Below, piece by piece: positions 1 to 8,783 of a DNA stretch of 64,000 nt (its first letter is position 1; each line of letters opens with the position of its first letter). Under the pieces are notes generated by a model. The model searched no databases. It saw only the letters and a program-made list of their open reading frames with translations, and was not told where the DNA came from. The translations under genes were made by a program, and so were the position numbers. This DNA is from Bacillus sp. AFS006103. Lineage in GTDB: Bacteria; Bacillota; Bacilli; Bacillales; Cytobacillaceae. Location of the stretch: NCBI GenBank assembly GCA_002559145.1, contig NTXX01000078.1:157383-221382 (forward strand), in the 5' to 3' direction.

Positions 1-15
1 GCGCTTGCGCTTTTC
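1..15 (-). repeat. Edge of a Bacillaceae-type intergenic repeat
   Basis: The reverse complement of these bases (GAAAAGCGCAAGCGC) matches, with one change, the left end of the longer element at 31334. The rest of the copy would lie outside the window. Confidence 0.4.
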
Positions 16-19
16 TTAA

Positions 20-40
20 ATTTGGTGCCTGACACCAAAT
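20..40. repeat. Palindromic GGTGCCTGACACC element
   Basis: Perfect 8-bp arms (ATTTGGTG / CACCAAAT) flank a 5-base loop just after the stop codon of the kynB-like gene. It may act as a weak terminator for that gene. The 11-base core GTGTCAGGCAC recurs twice more in the window, inside coding sequence (58440 and 62037), so it belongs to a dispersed repeat family and is more than a simple terminator. Confidence 0.6.
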
Positions 41-43
41 CTA

Positions 44-670
44 CTACTTACGTAGAACTGCGCGAACGGGGCTGCCATCTCCTTCGACTAGTGAGAGTGG
101 CAGGGCAATGAGTTCGTAATCACCAGGTTCGATTTCATCTAACATGAGTGACTCAAGAATGTGAATGCCATGTTCATTTAAGCTATGATGGGCAGGCAGC
201 TCTTTGCTGTCAATTGGATCGACGGATGGAACATCTAAACCTATCAGTTTAATCCCTTTGCTTTCTAATAAAGGGGCTAAATTTGGCTCAATATATGGAA
301 TCCTTTCAGGGAATTCATTGGGATTTTCCCACGCAAGGGTCCGAAATAACACCCGTTTGCAGCCATCAAGATCAGCTCCTATTAAATCAACCGCACCAAT
401 GCTTTCTTTTCCAATCACATTTATCACTTTAGCAGGACCGATGTAAAGATTAAGGTCCAGATCAATGATTTTTTTCCCTTCATTATCAAAATGAAACGGA
501 GCATCCACATGTGTTCCCGTATGGGTACTTAATTCGATCCTGCCCACATTAACAGAACCGCTTTCCTCCATTGGCCACGAGACCTCATATTGAAAGGCCG
601 TATCACCCGGCCAAACGGGCATTCCATTGATTAATTTTCTAGAAACATCAAAAATCTTCATCTCACTCAC
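44..670 (-). CDS. kynB: Cyclase-family protein, kynurenine formamidase-like
   Basis: A 208-residue protein of the bacterial cyclase / arylformamidase family, which hydrolyses N-formylkynurenine to kynurenine and formate in tryptophan breakdown. The family zinc motif HxGxHxDxPxH is visible near residues 50-60 (HTGTHVDAPFH), and the length matches KynB (about 205-220 residues). No signal peptide is seen, so it should be cytoplasmic. The start ATG at 670 is preceded by an AAGGAGTGAG-type ribosome site; an internal ATG three codons later is the alternative. No other kynurenine-pathway genes (kynA, kynU) lie in the window, so the real substrate could be another N-acyl amine; many cyclase-family proteins of Bacilli are uncharacterised. 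Confidence 0.75.
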   Translation of the reverse strand: MSEMKIFDVSRKLINGMPVWPGDTAFQYEVSWPMEESGSVNVGRIELSTHTGTHVDAPFHFDNEGKKIIDLDLNLYIGPAKVINVIGKESIGAVDLIGADLDGCKRVLFRTLAWENPNEFPERIPYIEPNLAPLLESKGIKLIGLDVPSVDPIDSKELPAHHSLNEHGIHILESLMLDEIEPGDYELIALPLSLVEGDGSPVRAVLRK

Positions 671-768
671 TCCTTAGACAATATCTTGCGTTTGTCACCA
701 TTATTTCATATTTCCGTTTCTATTTTCATAAATTCCCATGAAAAAAGGCCGAACTAATTCCTGCCTCC

Positions 769-2748
769 TCAATGAAACGAATACCAAAATTCGCTGTTCG
801 TATTAATGATATTTGTTAGGTCATCAAACGGGATGGTAAAGGTAGGAAAACCTGCGGCAAATGCTGCGATTTCATATGGAAGAAAGTAGATATTCAGTCC
901 TGCCTCACTAATAAAAAATGGTTGATCTGCCTTTATGCCATGGTATTCTTCAGGAAATAGGTAGGAGGCATATTTCTCATTATTTTTAATTTGATCGCCA
1001 ATCCTATCGCTGATTATTTTCACATAAGAACTTCCAGGCTTAAAAAGGTCTTTTAATTGGTACATGGAACCAGTCTTCAGGTTCATATGAGCATATCTTT
1101 CCACTGGCATACCATGTGCCGCACAAAACGGATAGTCATACCCTGTCATTTTGATGACCAGTAGATTTTTCTTGTAAAAAGGAATCTCATAATCACCCGT
1201 ATAATTCGATTCCAACTGTGCGTGTGCGGAAACAGGTTTTACACCCGCTAGTTCTTTTAAAGCTCGATTTACACGTTCAGGATTCTCCATTCCTTCAATC
1301 TGTGGATAGTAGACTAAATAGTCCTTATTCGGTTTGTATTTATGCTCGACCACAGAATATTGGTTATTTAGGGGCAATATCGTTGCTTGTTTCCAGAGTA
1401 AATCTCCTGTTCGATTAAAATAGAGGAGGCGGTCGTCAATATGACCCTTAATTAGAGTTTTCTCAAAGCGAAGCCAGCCGCTGCCACTGACCATCGGCAG
1501 ATGTTCGTTTCTTTTTCCATGCTTGTCGATAAAGTAAGTATGCTGATCATCGGAGACAGAGGCAAGACCGTCCTGAAATTTATTAATCACAGTAAATATA
1601 AAACCTGTGAGGATTTGCCCTCCTGAATCTGCTAAGGCGTAAATAGACCTCATACAAGGCTGTTTCGGATTGATCTCCTTTCCGATGGCAAAGCGTCCCT
1701 CATCAAGATATAAGATTTGATTATAGTTTGGCTTAATCACAAAATGACCCGTTCGATCAATCACACCATAACGGTCATTATTATTCTCCGTCAAACTGAC
1801 AATCGCCCGCCCATCAATAAATGCCTCCCCATTTGAAAATTGCGGTTCTATGACTATTTTCCCCTGCTCATTGATATATCCAAGCTTTCCTTCATTACTT
1901 TTCTTAAATGGGAGCAGACCTTCACCATAATTCCCTACATATGGAAAAGAGTACGTTTGAATAACCGTCCCGGTAAGGTTGATTAATTGGAACCTGCCTT
2001 CTTTTGTTTTTACAACCACTTTCCCCTGGACAAAATCACTGGCCGTTTCATAGATGATCGGAATAACCTCTTTCCCGCGTTTATTCAAATAACCATATAA
2101 ATACTGTCCATGCTCATCTAATTTGACCGCTCGGACACGTCCTTCCTTATACTCCCCAACAATGATCGAATACGCCTTTTCCGTGATTTCTTTGCCACTC
2201 TCATCTATCACCTTAAATCCACGAAGATCATTGACAACGGCCCGTCCTTCGGAAAATGGATCAATCGTGTCGTATATAGGTTTTACAATAAAATACCCAT
2301 TATCATTGATCACTCCTGATTTATCCATTAAACCAACAATGGCTAAACCATTTTCTTGAAAATCATCGGCACGATCGAAGTTTTCAGGAAGAACCATTTT
2401 CCCTTTGGCATCCATATAGCCCCACTTGTTTCCACCTATTACCTTCCTAACAAAAGGGAAAAGATAAACGGCCCTAGTCTCTCTATAATCATAAAGCGCT
2501 TGGACTGCTTTTTTCTTCATTTCTGGTGGTATTGGATAATAATATATTAATTGACCATAGTAATTTTTAAGCACAAATAAATAGGGCTTTGTATTAAGAC
2601 GATACACCCCAAAGATTTCAGGTAATCCATCACGATCGATATCCATATATTGAAGGGTTGCTTGTTGATCTCGATATTCCAGTTCTGCTCCAATTGGGAG
2701 ATATGGCAATATCCAATTGATTAATTCTCTGTTCGTTCCACCCATCAT
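769..2748 (-). CDS. WG-repeat protein with C-terminal DUF3298-like domain
   Basis: 659 residues. The middle (about 90-440) is built from WG (KWG-type) repeats, short units such as GYMDAKGKMVLPENF, GYLNKRGKEVIPIIY and GYINEQGKIVIEPQF that form a beta-propeller-like scaffold. The last ~170 residues resemble DUF3298, the domain found in PdaC and in anti-sigma factor RsiV, starting at YTGDYEIPFY and ending in an acidic/aromatic tail. The first ~75 residues look like a repeat of the integrin/VCBS type (MDIDRDGLPEIFG). No signal peptide or membrane span is visible, so location is unclear. The start could be the second ATG at 2745, which is better spaced from the GGGTGAG site. It follows acoR on the same strand with a 64-base gap. 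Function unknown. Confidence 0.75.
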   Translation of the reverse strand: MMGGTNRELINWILPYLPIGAELEYRDQQATLQYMDIDRDGLPEIFGVYRLNTKPYLFVLKNYYGQLIYYYPIPPEMKKKAVQALYDYRETRAVYLFPFVRKVIGGNKWGYMDAKGKMVLPENFDRADDFQENGLAIVGLMDKSGVINDNGYFIVKPIYDTIDPFSEGRAVVNDLRGFKVIDESGKEITEKAYSIIVGEYKEGRVRAVKLDEHGQYLYGYLNKRGKEVIPIIYETASDFVQGKVVVKTKEGRFQLINLTGTVIQTYSFPYVGNYGEGLLPFKKSNEGKLGYINEQGKIVIEPQFSNGEAFIDGRAIVSLTENNNDRYGVIDRTGHFVIKPNYNQILYLDEGRFAIGKEINPKQPCMRSIYALADSGGQILTGFIFTVINKFQDGLASVSDDQHTYFIDKHGKRNEHLPMVSGSGWLRFEKTLIKGHIDDRLLYFNRTGDLLWKQATILPLNNQYSVVEHKYKPNKDYLVYYPQIEGMENPERVNRALKELAGVKPVSAHAQLESNYTGDYEIPFYKKNLLVIKMTGYDYPFCAAHGMPVERYAHMNLKTGSMYQLKDLFKPGSSYVKIISDRIGDQIKNNEKYASYLFPEEYHGIKADQPFFISEAGLNIYFLPYEIAAFAAGFPTFTIPFDDLTNIINTNSEFWYSFH

Positions 2749-2812
2749 AACTCACCCATTTTAGTTTTCTATATTTATATGATAAATTGTGGGCGATGTG
2801 TTTAGAGCAGAG

Positions 2813-4684
2813 TTAAAGTCCGAATTTCTGAATCCTTTTGTAAAATGTACTTCTTGGGATATCAAGTAGTTTGGCAGCGGCTGTAACATTTCCTTTGGTC
2901 TTTTGCAACGCATCAAGTATTAGATCTCTTTGAATTTTTTCACGGGCTTTCAGTTTTCTTTCCTGGCCATCAATTGGAACCTGTTCAGTAGACTTTGATT
3001 GTTCCTGTATAACCTCAAAATAATCTATTAATGTATCTTGGTTTGCCAATCCACTCGAGAACATAATATGTAACCTTTCTAATACATTCAGTAATTCTCT
3101 GACATTGCCCGGCCATTCATAGTTACTTAATTTATATAAAAATCGGTTCGTATCCGGCAGATTCCAGTTATGATTTTGACAAAAATATCGAACAAGATAC
3201 GGGATATCCTCTTTCCTTCTCCGCAATGCAGGCACTTCAACAGGGTAGACATTGAGGCGATAATATAAGTCCTGACGAAATGTTCCTTCATTAATAAGCT
3301 CATTCATATCACGGTGAGTAGCGGTAATGATACGAATGTCTAATGGAATTTCCTTCGACCCGCCAATCGGAACAACCTTCCTTTCCTGAAGCAGGCGCAA
3401 TAACGCTACCTGCATCGCCTCCGGTATTTCTCCTATCTCATCAAGAAAAATGGTTCCCTTATGGGCCAGTTCAAATTTCCCTTTATTTCCTTGGCGCTTC
3501 GCTCCTGTAAAGGCACCTTCCACATAACCAAAAAGCTCACTGCTCATTAAATCTTTAGGAATGGCCCCGCAGTTTAATGAAATAAAAGGCCCATTTTTGC
3601 GAAGGCTGTTGTCATGGATAGCTCGTGCAATCAGTTCTTTTCCTGTTCCCGTTTCACCCGTGATAAAAACAGTCGCATCCGTGGAAGCAACTAACTCTAC
3701 TTGTTTTAAAGTATTTTGAAATACCTCACTTGTTCCTCGTACTCCTTTAAATAAAAATGATTGTGAAGGGGTTGCAGCAGCAAACAAGGAGTGTTGATTA
3801 TAGCTCACCACTTCTGACAAAAATACAGATATCCCCAATATCCTATTATCTTCTTTTGAAAGGATTGGTGTTTCTCTATCAATTTGATAACCCTTTTTTA
3901 TAAAATCGCGAAGTTCCATGCCATTTGCGTGGGGATGTTTTTCCCTGACTGCTTTACTAACGGAAATAATTCTGTGCCCATGATCACATACCACAAATGG
4001 GCGATGTCGATTTGTATCTACTAATTCAACTGCGTGTTGGACAAGATCAATTTCATTTCTCCTATAGACCCTGCTAATATCGCGTTCAATTGCATAGGCA
4101 ATCGAGGTGACCATGCCTATCATAAAAGGATGCGAACGTTCAACAGGGCATGAAACATCAATAACCCCCATTAAATTTCCTTTTTCATTTAGAATGGGAG
4201 TGGCCGTGCAGCTCCATTGGTGGGAAGCGACTGAGTAGTGTTCTGCACCATTGATGATGACTGATTCTGCCGTCTTTAATGCAGTCCCAATTGCATTTGT
4301 TCCAACCTCATTCTCTGTCCAGCAAACACCCTCAATAAAATTGATATTCCGTGCATCCTTGAGAGTTTGTTCATTGCCGGTTAAAGACAGGACATATCCA
4401 TCCGGGTCTACTAAAAGTGCCATCATTCCTGATTCAATAATTGCCTGGTTCATCCTACTTAAATGGGGCAGTGCCGTTTCGATCAGAAGTGAATGCTTGT
4501 CCTTTTGAAGGGAGAGGAGATCACTAGTTAATACACGGAGTCCTTTATTTAGGTAGGGATTTACCTCATCTTTCCTGCAGCGGTACCATGATTCAATAAT
4601 TCGTTTGTTCAAACGTGCCGGGTCTAGCACTCCTTCTTTAATAAACCGTTTCCATGTATCTAAATAAAATGTAGTTGTAGTCAC
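2813..4684 (-). CDS. acoR: Sigma-54-dependent activator of the acetoin operon (AcoR)
   Basis: 623 residues with an N-terminal GAF-type sensory region (about 60-210), an AAA+ domain (about 315-545) and a C-terminal Fis-type helix-turn-helix (about 585-620). The AAA+ domain shows Walker A GETGTGKE near 342, the sigma-54 contact loop GAFTGA near 390 and Walker B TIFLDE near 409, so it should open sigma-54 holoenzyme complexes by ATP hydrolysis. It lies directly downstream of acoL, as in B. subtilis, and a sigma-54 promoter stands before acoA, making that operon the obvious target. It has its own sigma-A promoter overlapped by a cre-like site, suggesting CcpA repression, as known for B. subtilis acoR. 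The inducer is probably acetoin (family knowledge). Confidence 0.9.
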   Translation of the reverse strand: MTTTTFYLDTWKRFIKEGVLDPARLNKRIIESWYRCRKDEVNPYLNKGLRVLTSDLLSLQKDKHSLLIETALPHLSRMNQAIIESGMMALLVDPDGYVLSLTGNEQTLKDARNINFIEGVCWTENEVGTNAIGTALKTAESVIINGAEHYSVASHQWSCTATPILNEKGNLMGVIDVSCPVERSHPFMIGMVTSIAYAIERDISRVYRRNEIDLVQHAVELVDTNRHRPFVVCDHGHRIISVSKAVREKHPHANGMELRDFIKKGYQIDRETPILSKEDNRILGISVFLSEVVSYNQHSLFAAATPSQSFLFKGVRGTSEVFQNTLKQVELVASTDATVFITGETGTGKELIARAIHDNSLRKNGPFISLNCGAIPKDLMSSELFGYVEGAFTGAKRQGNKGKFELAHKGTIFLDEIGEIPEAMQVALLRLLQERKVVPIGGSKEIPLDIRIITATHRDMNELINEGTFRQDLYYRLNVYPVEVPALRRRKEDIPYLVRYFCQNHNWNLPDTNRFLYKLSNYEWPGNVRELLNVLERLHIMFSSGLANQDTLIDYFEVIQEQSKSTEQVPIDGQERKLKAREKIQRDLILDALQKTKGNVTAAAKLLDIPRSTFYKRIQKFGL

Positions 4685-4817
4685 TCGAATCCTCCTCTAA
4701 CCATTTGTTCATGAATTTCCAAATTGATTTGAGATAGACTTCTTGTTGTTTCCAGCGGAGAGCGTTATGTACGTGGATATTGAATGGCTTTATTCCTGAG
4801 GTTAATGCCCATCTATA

Positions 4818-4846
4818 ATTATATTAGATAATGTTTACGCTTTCAA
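4818..4846 (-). promoter_or_regulatory. Sigma-A promoter of acoR
   Basis: On the minus strand TTGAAA (4846-4841) and TATAAT (4823-4818) are separated by exactly 17 bases. The start point would be near 4811, leaving about 125 bases of leader before the acoR start. Confidence 0.75.
4832..4845 (-). promoter_or_regulatory. cre-like site (CcpA) over the acoR promoter
   Basis: TGAAAGCGTAAACA matches the catabolite-responsive element consensus TGWAANCGNTNWCA at all but one position and overlaps the -35 element and spacer of the acoR promoter. This placement would let CcpA block transcription when preferred sugars are present. Confidence 0.6.
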
Positions 4847-4878
4847 TCATCATCGAAAACTTATTAGAAGATTCAAAA

Positions 4879-4913
4879 TAAAAAAAAGCCTCGCGGATGT
4901 TTTCGCGCAGCTT
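4879..4913 (-). terminator. Intrinsic terminator after acoL
   Basis: Arms AAGC..CGCG (4886-4895) and CGCG..GCTT (4904-4913), with a 2x2 internal mismatch, are followed on the minus strand by eight to nine T residues. It separates acoABCL from acoR. Confidence 0.7.
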
Positions 4914-4975
4914 CAATTTTCTTTTATGATTGTATTTTTATCAAATAATAGTTTTTTTTAACAGACATGCCGTCC

Positions 4976-6355
4976 TTAAACATGAACGGCATGTCCTACA
5001 GCACTTAGCAACGCTTCATGAAGCGCTTCAGATAAAGTAGGATGAGCGGCAATTAAATCCACCATTAAATCTGTTGTTAATTCGGCTTGCAGCATAACCG
5101 TACCTTGGCCAATTAACTCCGTGGCATGCGGACCCACAATTGAAATACCTAGGATTTCACCAAATTCCGGTTCTATTGTTACCTTTACTTTGCCTATTTG
5201 TTCATTAGTAATTAGCGCCTTCCCGTTGGCGGAAAATGGAAATTCCCCGACCCTTATATCCCCATATTGCTCGCGCGCTTGTTTTTCCGTTAATCCAACA
5301 CTTGCGATCTCAGGCGATGTATAAATGCAACGCGGAACAGCACGATAATTCACTTGTGTTTCTAACCCACAGGCATTAAGTGCAGCAACTTTTCCTTCAT
5401 GAAAAGCAACATGGGCTAACTGGATACCACCTATAACATCACCACAGGCATAGATATTGGGTATATTTGTTTGCATTTGCTCATCGATATGAATCCCTTG
5501 CCGGGAGTACTGAACTCCAATATTCCCTAAACCTAACGCTTGAATTCTTGGCCTCCTGCCAATGGAAACTAGGACGAATTCAGCTTCCACTTCATGAATA
5601 GCCCCATCGTTCTCTAAAATGGCTTTCTTTTGAACGGCATTCAAATCGATAACCGTAGTGGAAGTATGAATCTTCACTTGGTCCTTCTTCAACTGCTTAT
5701 GCAGGATCGATGCAATATCATCATCTTCACCCGGGAGCAGCTGCTCAGCCATCTCAACTATCGTCACTTTCGTTCCTAGCCTGCTAAAGATACTAGCAAA
5801 CTCACAGCCTATTACACCTCCGCCAATAATCAGCAGCGAGGATGGGATCTTCGTAAGCGACATCGCTTGACTGCTATCGATGATCCACTCCTTATTAAAC
5901 GGAGCAAATGGCAATGAGACTGGTTCTGAGCCTGAAGCTATGATAATTTTGTCTGAAGTCAATTCTTCTTGTTTGTCTTCAGAATCAATTCGTAAAACCC
6001 TGCTTGATAAAAATGAGGCCGTACCATTTATTACCTTAATTCTATTTTTCTTCATTAAATATTGGATTCCTTGAACAAGGCTTGAGACAACGGTATTTTT
6101 ACGCTGCTGGACTGTGTCCCAGTCAACTTCGATTTGATTAGATACTATCCGAATTCCAAACTTATTAGCTTGTTTAACAAGACTATAAACGCCTGCACTT
6201 TCTAGTAATGATTTAGTAGGCATACAGCCTTCGTTTAAACAAGTCCCTCCCAATGGTCCTTTGTCAATCAGCGTTACTTGCTGACCATGCTGGGCTGCAG
6301 TAATTGCCGCTACATACCCAGCAGGTCCACCACCTATAATTGCGATAGATGCCAA
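4976..6355 (-). CDS. acoL: Dihydrolipoyl dehydrogenase (E3) of acetoin dehydrogenase
   Basis: 459 residues, usual E3 length. It reoxidises the dihydrolipoyl arm of E2 using FAD and NAD+. Visible signatures: N-terminal FAD-binding GGGPAG (8-13), the redox-active disulfide GGTCLNEGC with Cys39 and Cys44, a second nucleotide-binding GGGVIG motif near 178, and the C-terminal dimerisation region with HPTLSE, whose His and Glu form the catalytic base. It is the fourth gene of the aco operon, 15 bases after acoC, and is followed by a terminator. Because it sits in the aco cluster it is assigned to acetoin dehydrogenase, although such E3 proteins can also serve other 2-oxoacid complexes. Confidence 0.92.
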   Translation of the reverse strand: MASIAIIGGGPAGYVAAITAAQHGQQVTLIDKGPLGGTCLNEGCMPTKSLLESAGVYSLVKQANKFGIRIVSNQIEVDWDTVQQRKNTVVSSLVQGIQYLMKKNRIKVINGTASFLSSRVLRIDSEDKQEELTSDKIIIASGSEPVSLPFAPFNKEWIIDSSQAMSLTKIPSSLLIIGGGVIGCEFASIFSRLGTKVTIVEMAEQLLPGEDDDIASILHKQLKKDQVKIHTSTTVIDLNAVQKKAILENDGAIHEVEAEFVLVSIGRRPRIQALGLGNIGVQYSRQGIHIDEQMQTNIPNIYACGDVIGGIQLAHVAFHEGKVAALNACGLETQVNYRAVPRCIYTSPEIASVGLTEKQAREQYGDIRVGEFPFSANGKALITNEQIGKVKVTIEPEFGEILGISIVGPHATELIGQGTVMLQAELTTDLMVDLIAAHPTLSEALHEALLSAVGHAVHV

Positions 6356-6370
6356 TTATCTCACTTCTTT

Positions 6371-7606
6371 CTATATAAGCATGGTAATAGGCTCTTCTAA
6401 GTACTTTTTCACGGTTTGTAAAAATCCAGCCGCCGGAGCTCCATCAAGGACTCGATGGTCAAAAGTCAGACTAAGTGGCAGGATACTTCTTCTTTCTATC
6501 TTTTCACCTTTATAGACTGGAATATCATTAACTGCACCCACTCCAAGAATCCCTGTTTCAGGTGAATTTAAGATAGGTGTAAAGTGATCAATACCGTAAG
6601 CGCCAAGATTACTGATTGTAAAAGTGGAACCTAGCATTTCTTCATTCGAAATTTGTCCTTGCCTAGCGCGCGCAGCACAATCTTTAATATTTCCGGAAAG
6701 TTCGATTAACGAACACTTATCCGCATCTCTAATTACCGGAACGACTAAACCTTTCTCCAGGGCGACCGCCATCCCAAGGTGGACGGATTTATGGAGATGA
6801 ATTTTACCATCTAGATATGCACTATTCATTTGCCCATGCTCCTGAAGGGCGAGTACCACTGCACGAGCAATAAAATCAGTCACGGTTAATTTGTTCTGAT
6901 AACGACTTTGTACGGTTTCAGCTGTTTGCTTTTGTAACGTAATTAAATCTGTTACATCCACCTTCATATTCATTGTCAGTTGGGCGCTATTTCGAAGACT
7001 ATTATACATTCGTTCTGCAATCACTTTACGTATTCCACTTACAGGAATCTGCTTAGACTCTATAATTGGCTGCGCTTGAACCACAATATTTACAGGCTCC
7101 GGCCTAGGGGGAGTATCGAGTTCACGAGAATTCTTTATTGCCTCCTGAACATCTTCTTTTGTAATTCTTCCTCCAGGACCCGTTCCTGAGATCTTTTCAA
7201 TATCCAGTTTTGCTGCTTCTGCCATTTTCTTGGCAACCGGTGAGATTTTGACTCTTCCCGGAAAGGTTTTGGTAGTTACACTTGACTCTGATTGTGGTAT
7301 TGGAATTGCTTTGTTTTCTTTTACAGGCTCTGAAATTTCTTCAACAATGGTAGCATCAATATTTTCCCCTGGGGTTCCGATATAACAGATGACTGTACCG
7401 GGTGGGACACCTTCACCCTCTGGTACGGTAATTTTTAAGACGGTTCCTTCAGATGGGGACTCAACATCTATTTCAATTTTTTCAGAATTGACACTAGCAA
7501 TCGGTTCCCCCTTGCCAACGCTATCACCAACTCCCTTATTCCAAATAGAAACAGTACCTTCCTTCATAGCCATTCCCAACTTTGGCATAACTACTTCTAC
7601 TGCCAT
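6371..7606 (-). CDS. acoC: Dihydrolipoamide acetyltransferase (E2) of acetoin dehydrogenase
   Basis: 411 residues. Domains in order: a lipoyl domain (1-78) with the lipoylated lysine at position 43 in SEKIE, a proline/acid-rich linker, a peripheral-subunit-binding domain (about 119-156, ending GPGGRITKEDV), a second linker, and the catalytic acyltransferase core (about 180-411) with the DHRVLDG active-site motif near the end. It transfers the acetyl group released by E1 to CoA, giving acetyl-CoA. It lies 27 bases after acoB and 15 before acoL. The domain layout matches the E2 of acetoin and branched-chain complexes; the operon context decides for acetoin. Confidence 0.92.
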   Translation of the reverse strand: MAVEVVMPKLGMAMKEGTVSIWNKGVGDSVGKGEPIASVNSEKIEIDVESPSEGTVLKITVPEGEGVPPGTVICYIGTPGENIDATIVEEISEPVKENKAIPIPQSESSVTTKTFPGRVKISPVAKKMAEAAKLDIEKISGTGPGGRITKEDVQEAIKNSRELDTPPRPEPVNIVVQAQPIIESKQIPVSGIRKVIAERMYNSLRNSAQLTMNMKVDVTDLITLQKQTAETVQSRYQNKLTVTDFIARAVVLALQEHGQMNSAYLDGKIHLHKSVHLGMAVALEKGLVVPVIRDADKCSLIELSGNIKDCAARARQGQISNEEMLGSTFTISNLGAYGIDHFTPILNSPETGILGVGAVNDIPVYKGEKIERRSILPLSLTFDHRVLDGAPAAGFLQTVKKYLEEPITMLI

Positions 7607-7633
7607 GAATATCTCTCCCTCCGTCTTTCTTCC

Positions 7634-8668
7634 TTATACTTCAAGGGCTGCTGCTTCACCTAATAGCTCTAGTGTTACTTCAATAACCTTTTCAGGAGTT
7701 GGTAGATAGATATCCTCCAAAGCAGGTGAGAATGGCACAGGCGTGTGTGGTGCAGTGATTCGTTTAATTGGTGCATCTAGGGTGTCAAAGCCTTTGTCTG
7801 CTACAAGTGCTGCAATATCGGTGGCGATACTACATCTTGGATTTGCTTCATCTATTACAATTAGTCGATTCGTTTTTGCCACAGATTCAAGAATGGTATC
7901 TTCATCCAGAGGAGATAAGCTTCGAGGATCGACGATTTCTACTTCGATCCCTTTTGCCGCAAGCTCTTCAGCAGCTTGCAGTGCTGTATGAACCTGTTTT
8001 CCAATCGCAACAATAGTTAGGTCAGAGCCTACCCGCTTAATATCGGCCTTACCCAATGGGATGGTGTAGTATTCTTCAGGGACATCTCCAACCATATTGT
8101 AAAGTGTCTTATCCTCAAAGAAGACAACGGGATCATTATCTTCTATTGCTGCAAGCAGTAGTCCTTTTGCTTCATATGGGGTAGACGGAACGACCACTTT
8201 CAATCCCGGAATTGCAGTAAATAGAGCATAAAGGCTCTGTGAGTGTTGGGCAGCCGCTCTGAATCCCGCACCATGCATTGTCCGGATGGTAACAGGTACC
8301 TGTGCTTTGCCTCCGAACATATAACGGAACTTAGCCCCTTGATTTAAAACTTCGTCTAAACAACTGCCAATAAAATCATTAAACATTAACTCCGCAATTG
8401 GTCTTAAACCTGTCGATGCCGCAGCCATTGCCGCTCCCATATAACCCGCTTCTGTAATCGGAGTATCTAATATACGGTCACGGCCAAACTCCTGTACCAA
8501 TCCCTTCGTAACACCAAGAACTCCTCCCCAGGCATCTTCATCCTGCAAGTGGTCCACTTCAGCCCCACCGGCTACATCCTCACCCATTAAAATGACATTT
8601 TCATCTTTTCTCAATGCTAGTTTCATTGCCTCATTAATAGCTGCTGACATACTCAATTTTCTTGTCAT
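7634..8668 (-). CDS. acoB: Acetoin dehydrogenase E1 component, beta subunit
   Basis: 344 residues, a transketolase central plus C-terminal domain protein typical of E1-beta subunits (about 325-345 residues). It contains the conserved GEDVAGG segment near 28 and the substrate-channel and thiamine-contact region, and ends with the transketolase_C fold (IDEANPRCS). Together with AcoA it forms the thiamine-diphosphate enzyme that cleaves acetoin to acetaldehyde and an acetyl group held on E2. The ribosome site AAGGAGG lies 8 bases before the ATG. A 115-base gap to acoA is the longest spacing in the operon and shows no clear terminator. Confidence 0.92.
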   Translation of the reverse strand: MTRKLSMSAAINEAMKLALRKDENVILMGEDVAGGAEVDHLQDEDAWGGVLGVTKGLVQEFGRDRILDTPITEAGYMGAAMAAASTGLRPIAELMFNDFIGSCLDEVLNQGAKFRYMFGGKAQVPVTIRTMHGAGFRAAAQHSQSLYALFTAIPGLKVVVPSTPYEAKGLLLAAIEDNDPVVFFEDKTLYNMVGDVPEEYYTIPLGKADIKRVGSDLTIVAIGKQVHTALQAAEELAAKGIEVEIVDPRSLSPLDEDTILESVAKTNRLIVIDEANPRCSIATDIAALVADKGFDTLDAPIKRITAPHTPVPFSPALEDIYLPTPEKVIEVTLELLGEAAALEV

Positions 8669-8783
8669 GATTTGTTCCTCCTTATTATTTGCTGCCAGGA
8701 ATTTATCCTTATAAACTCTGAAATTATTTCAAACTACACCCTATCCTGCATATTATAGGAATGCTTGTAGAATCAGTTCTTAT

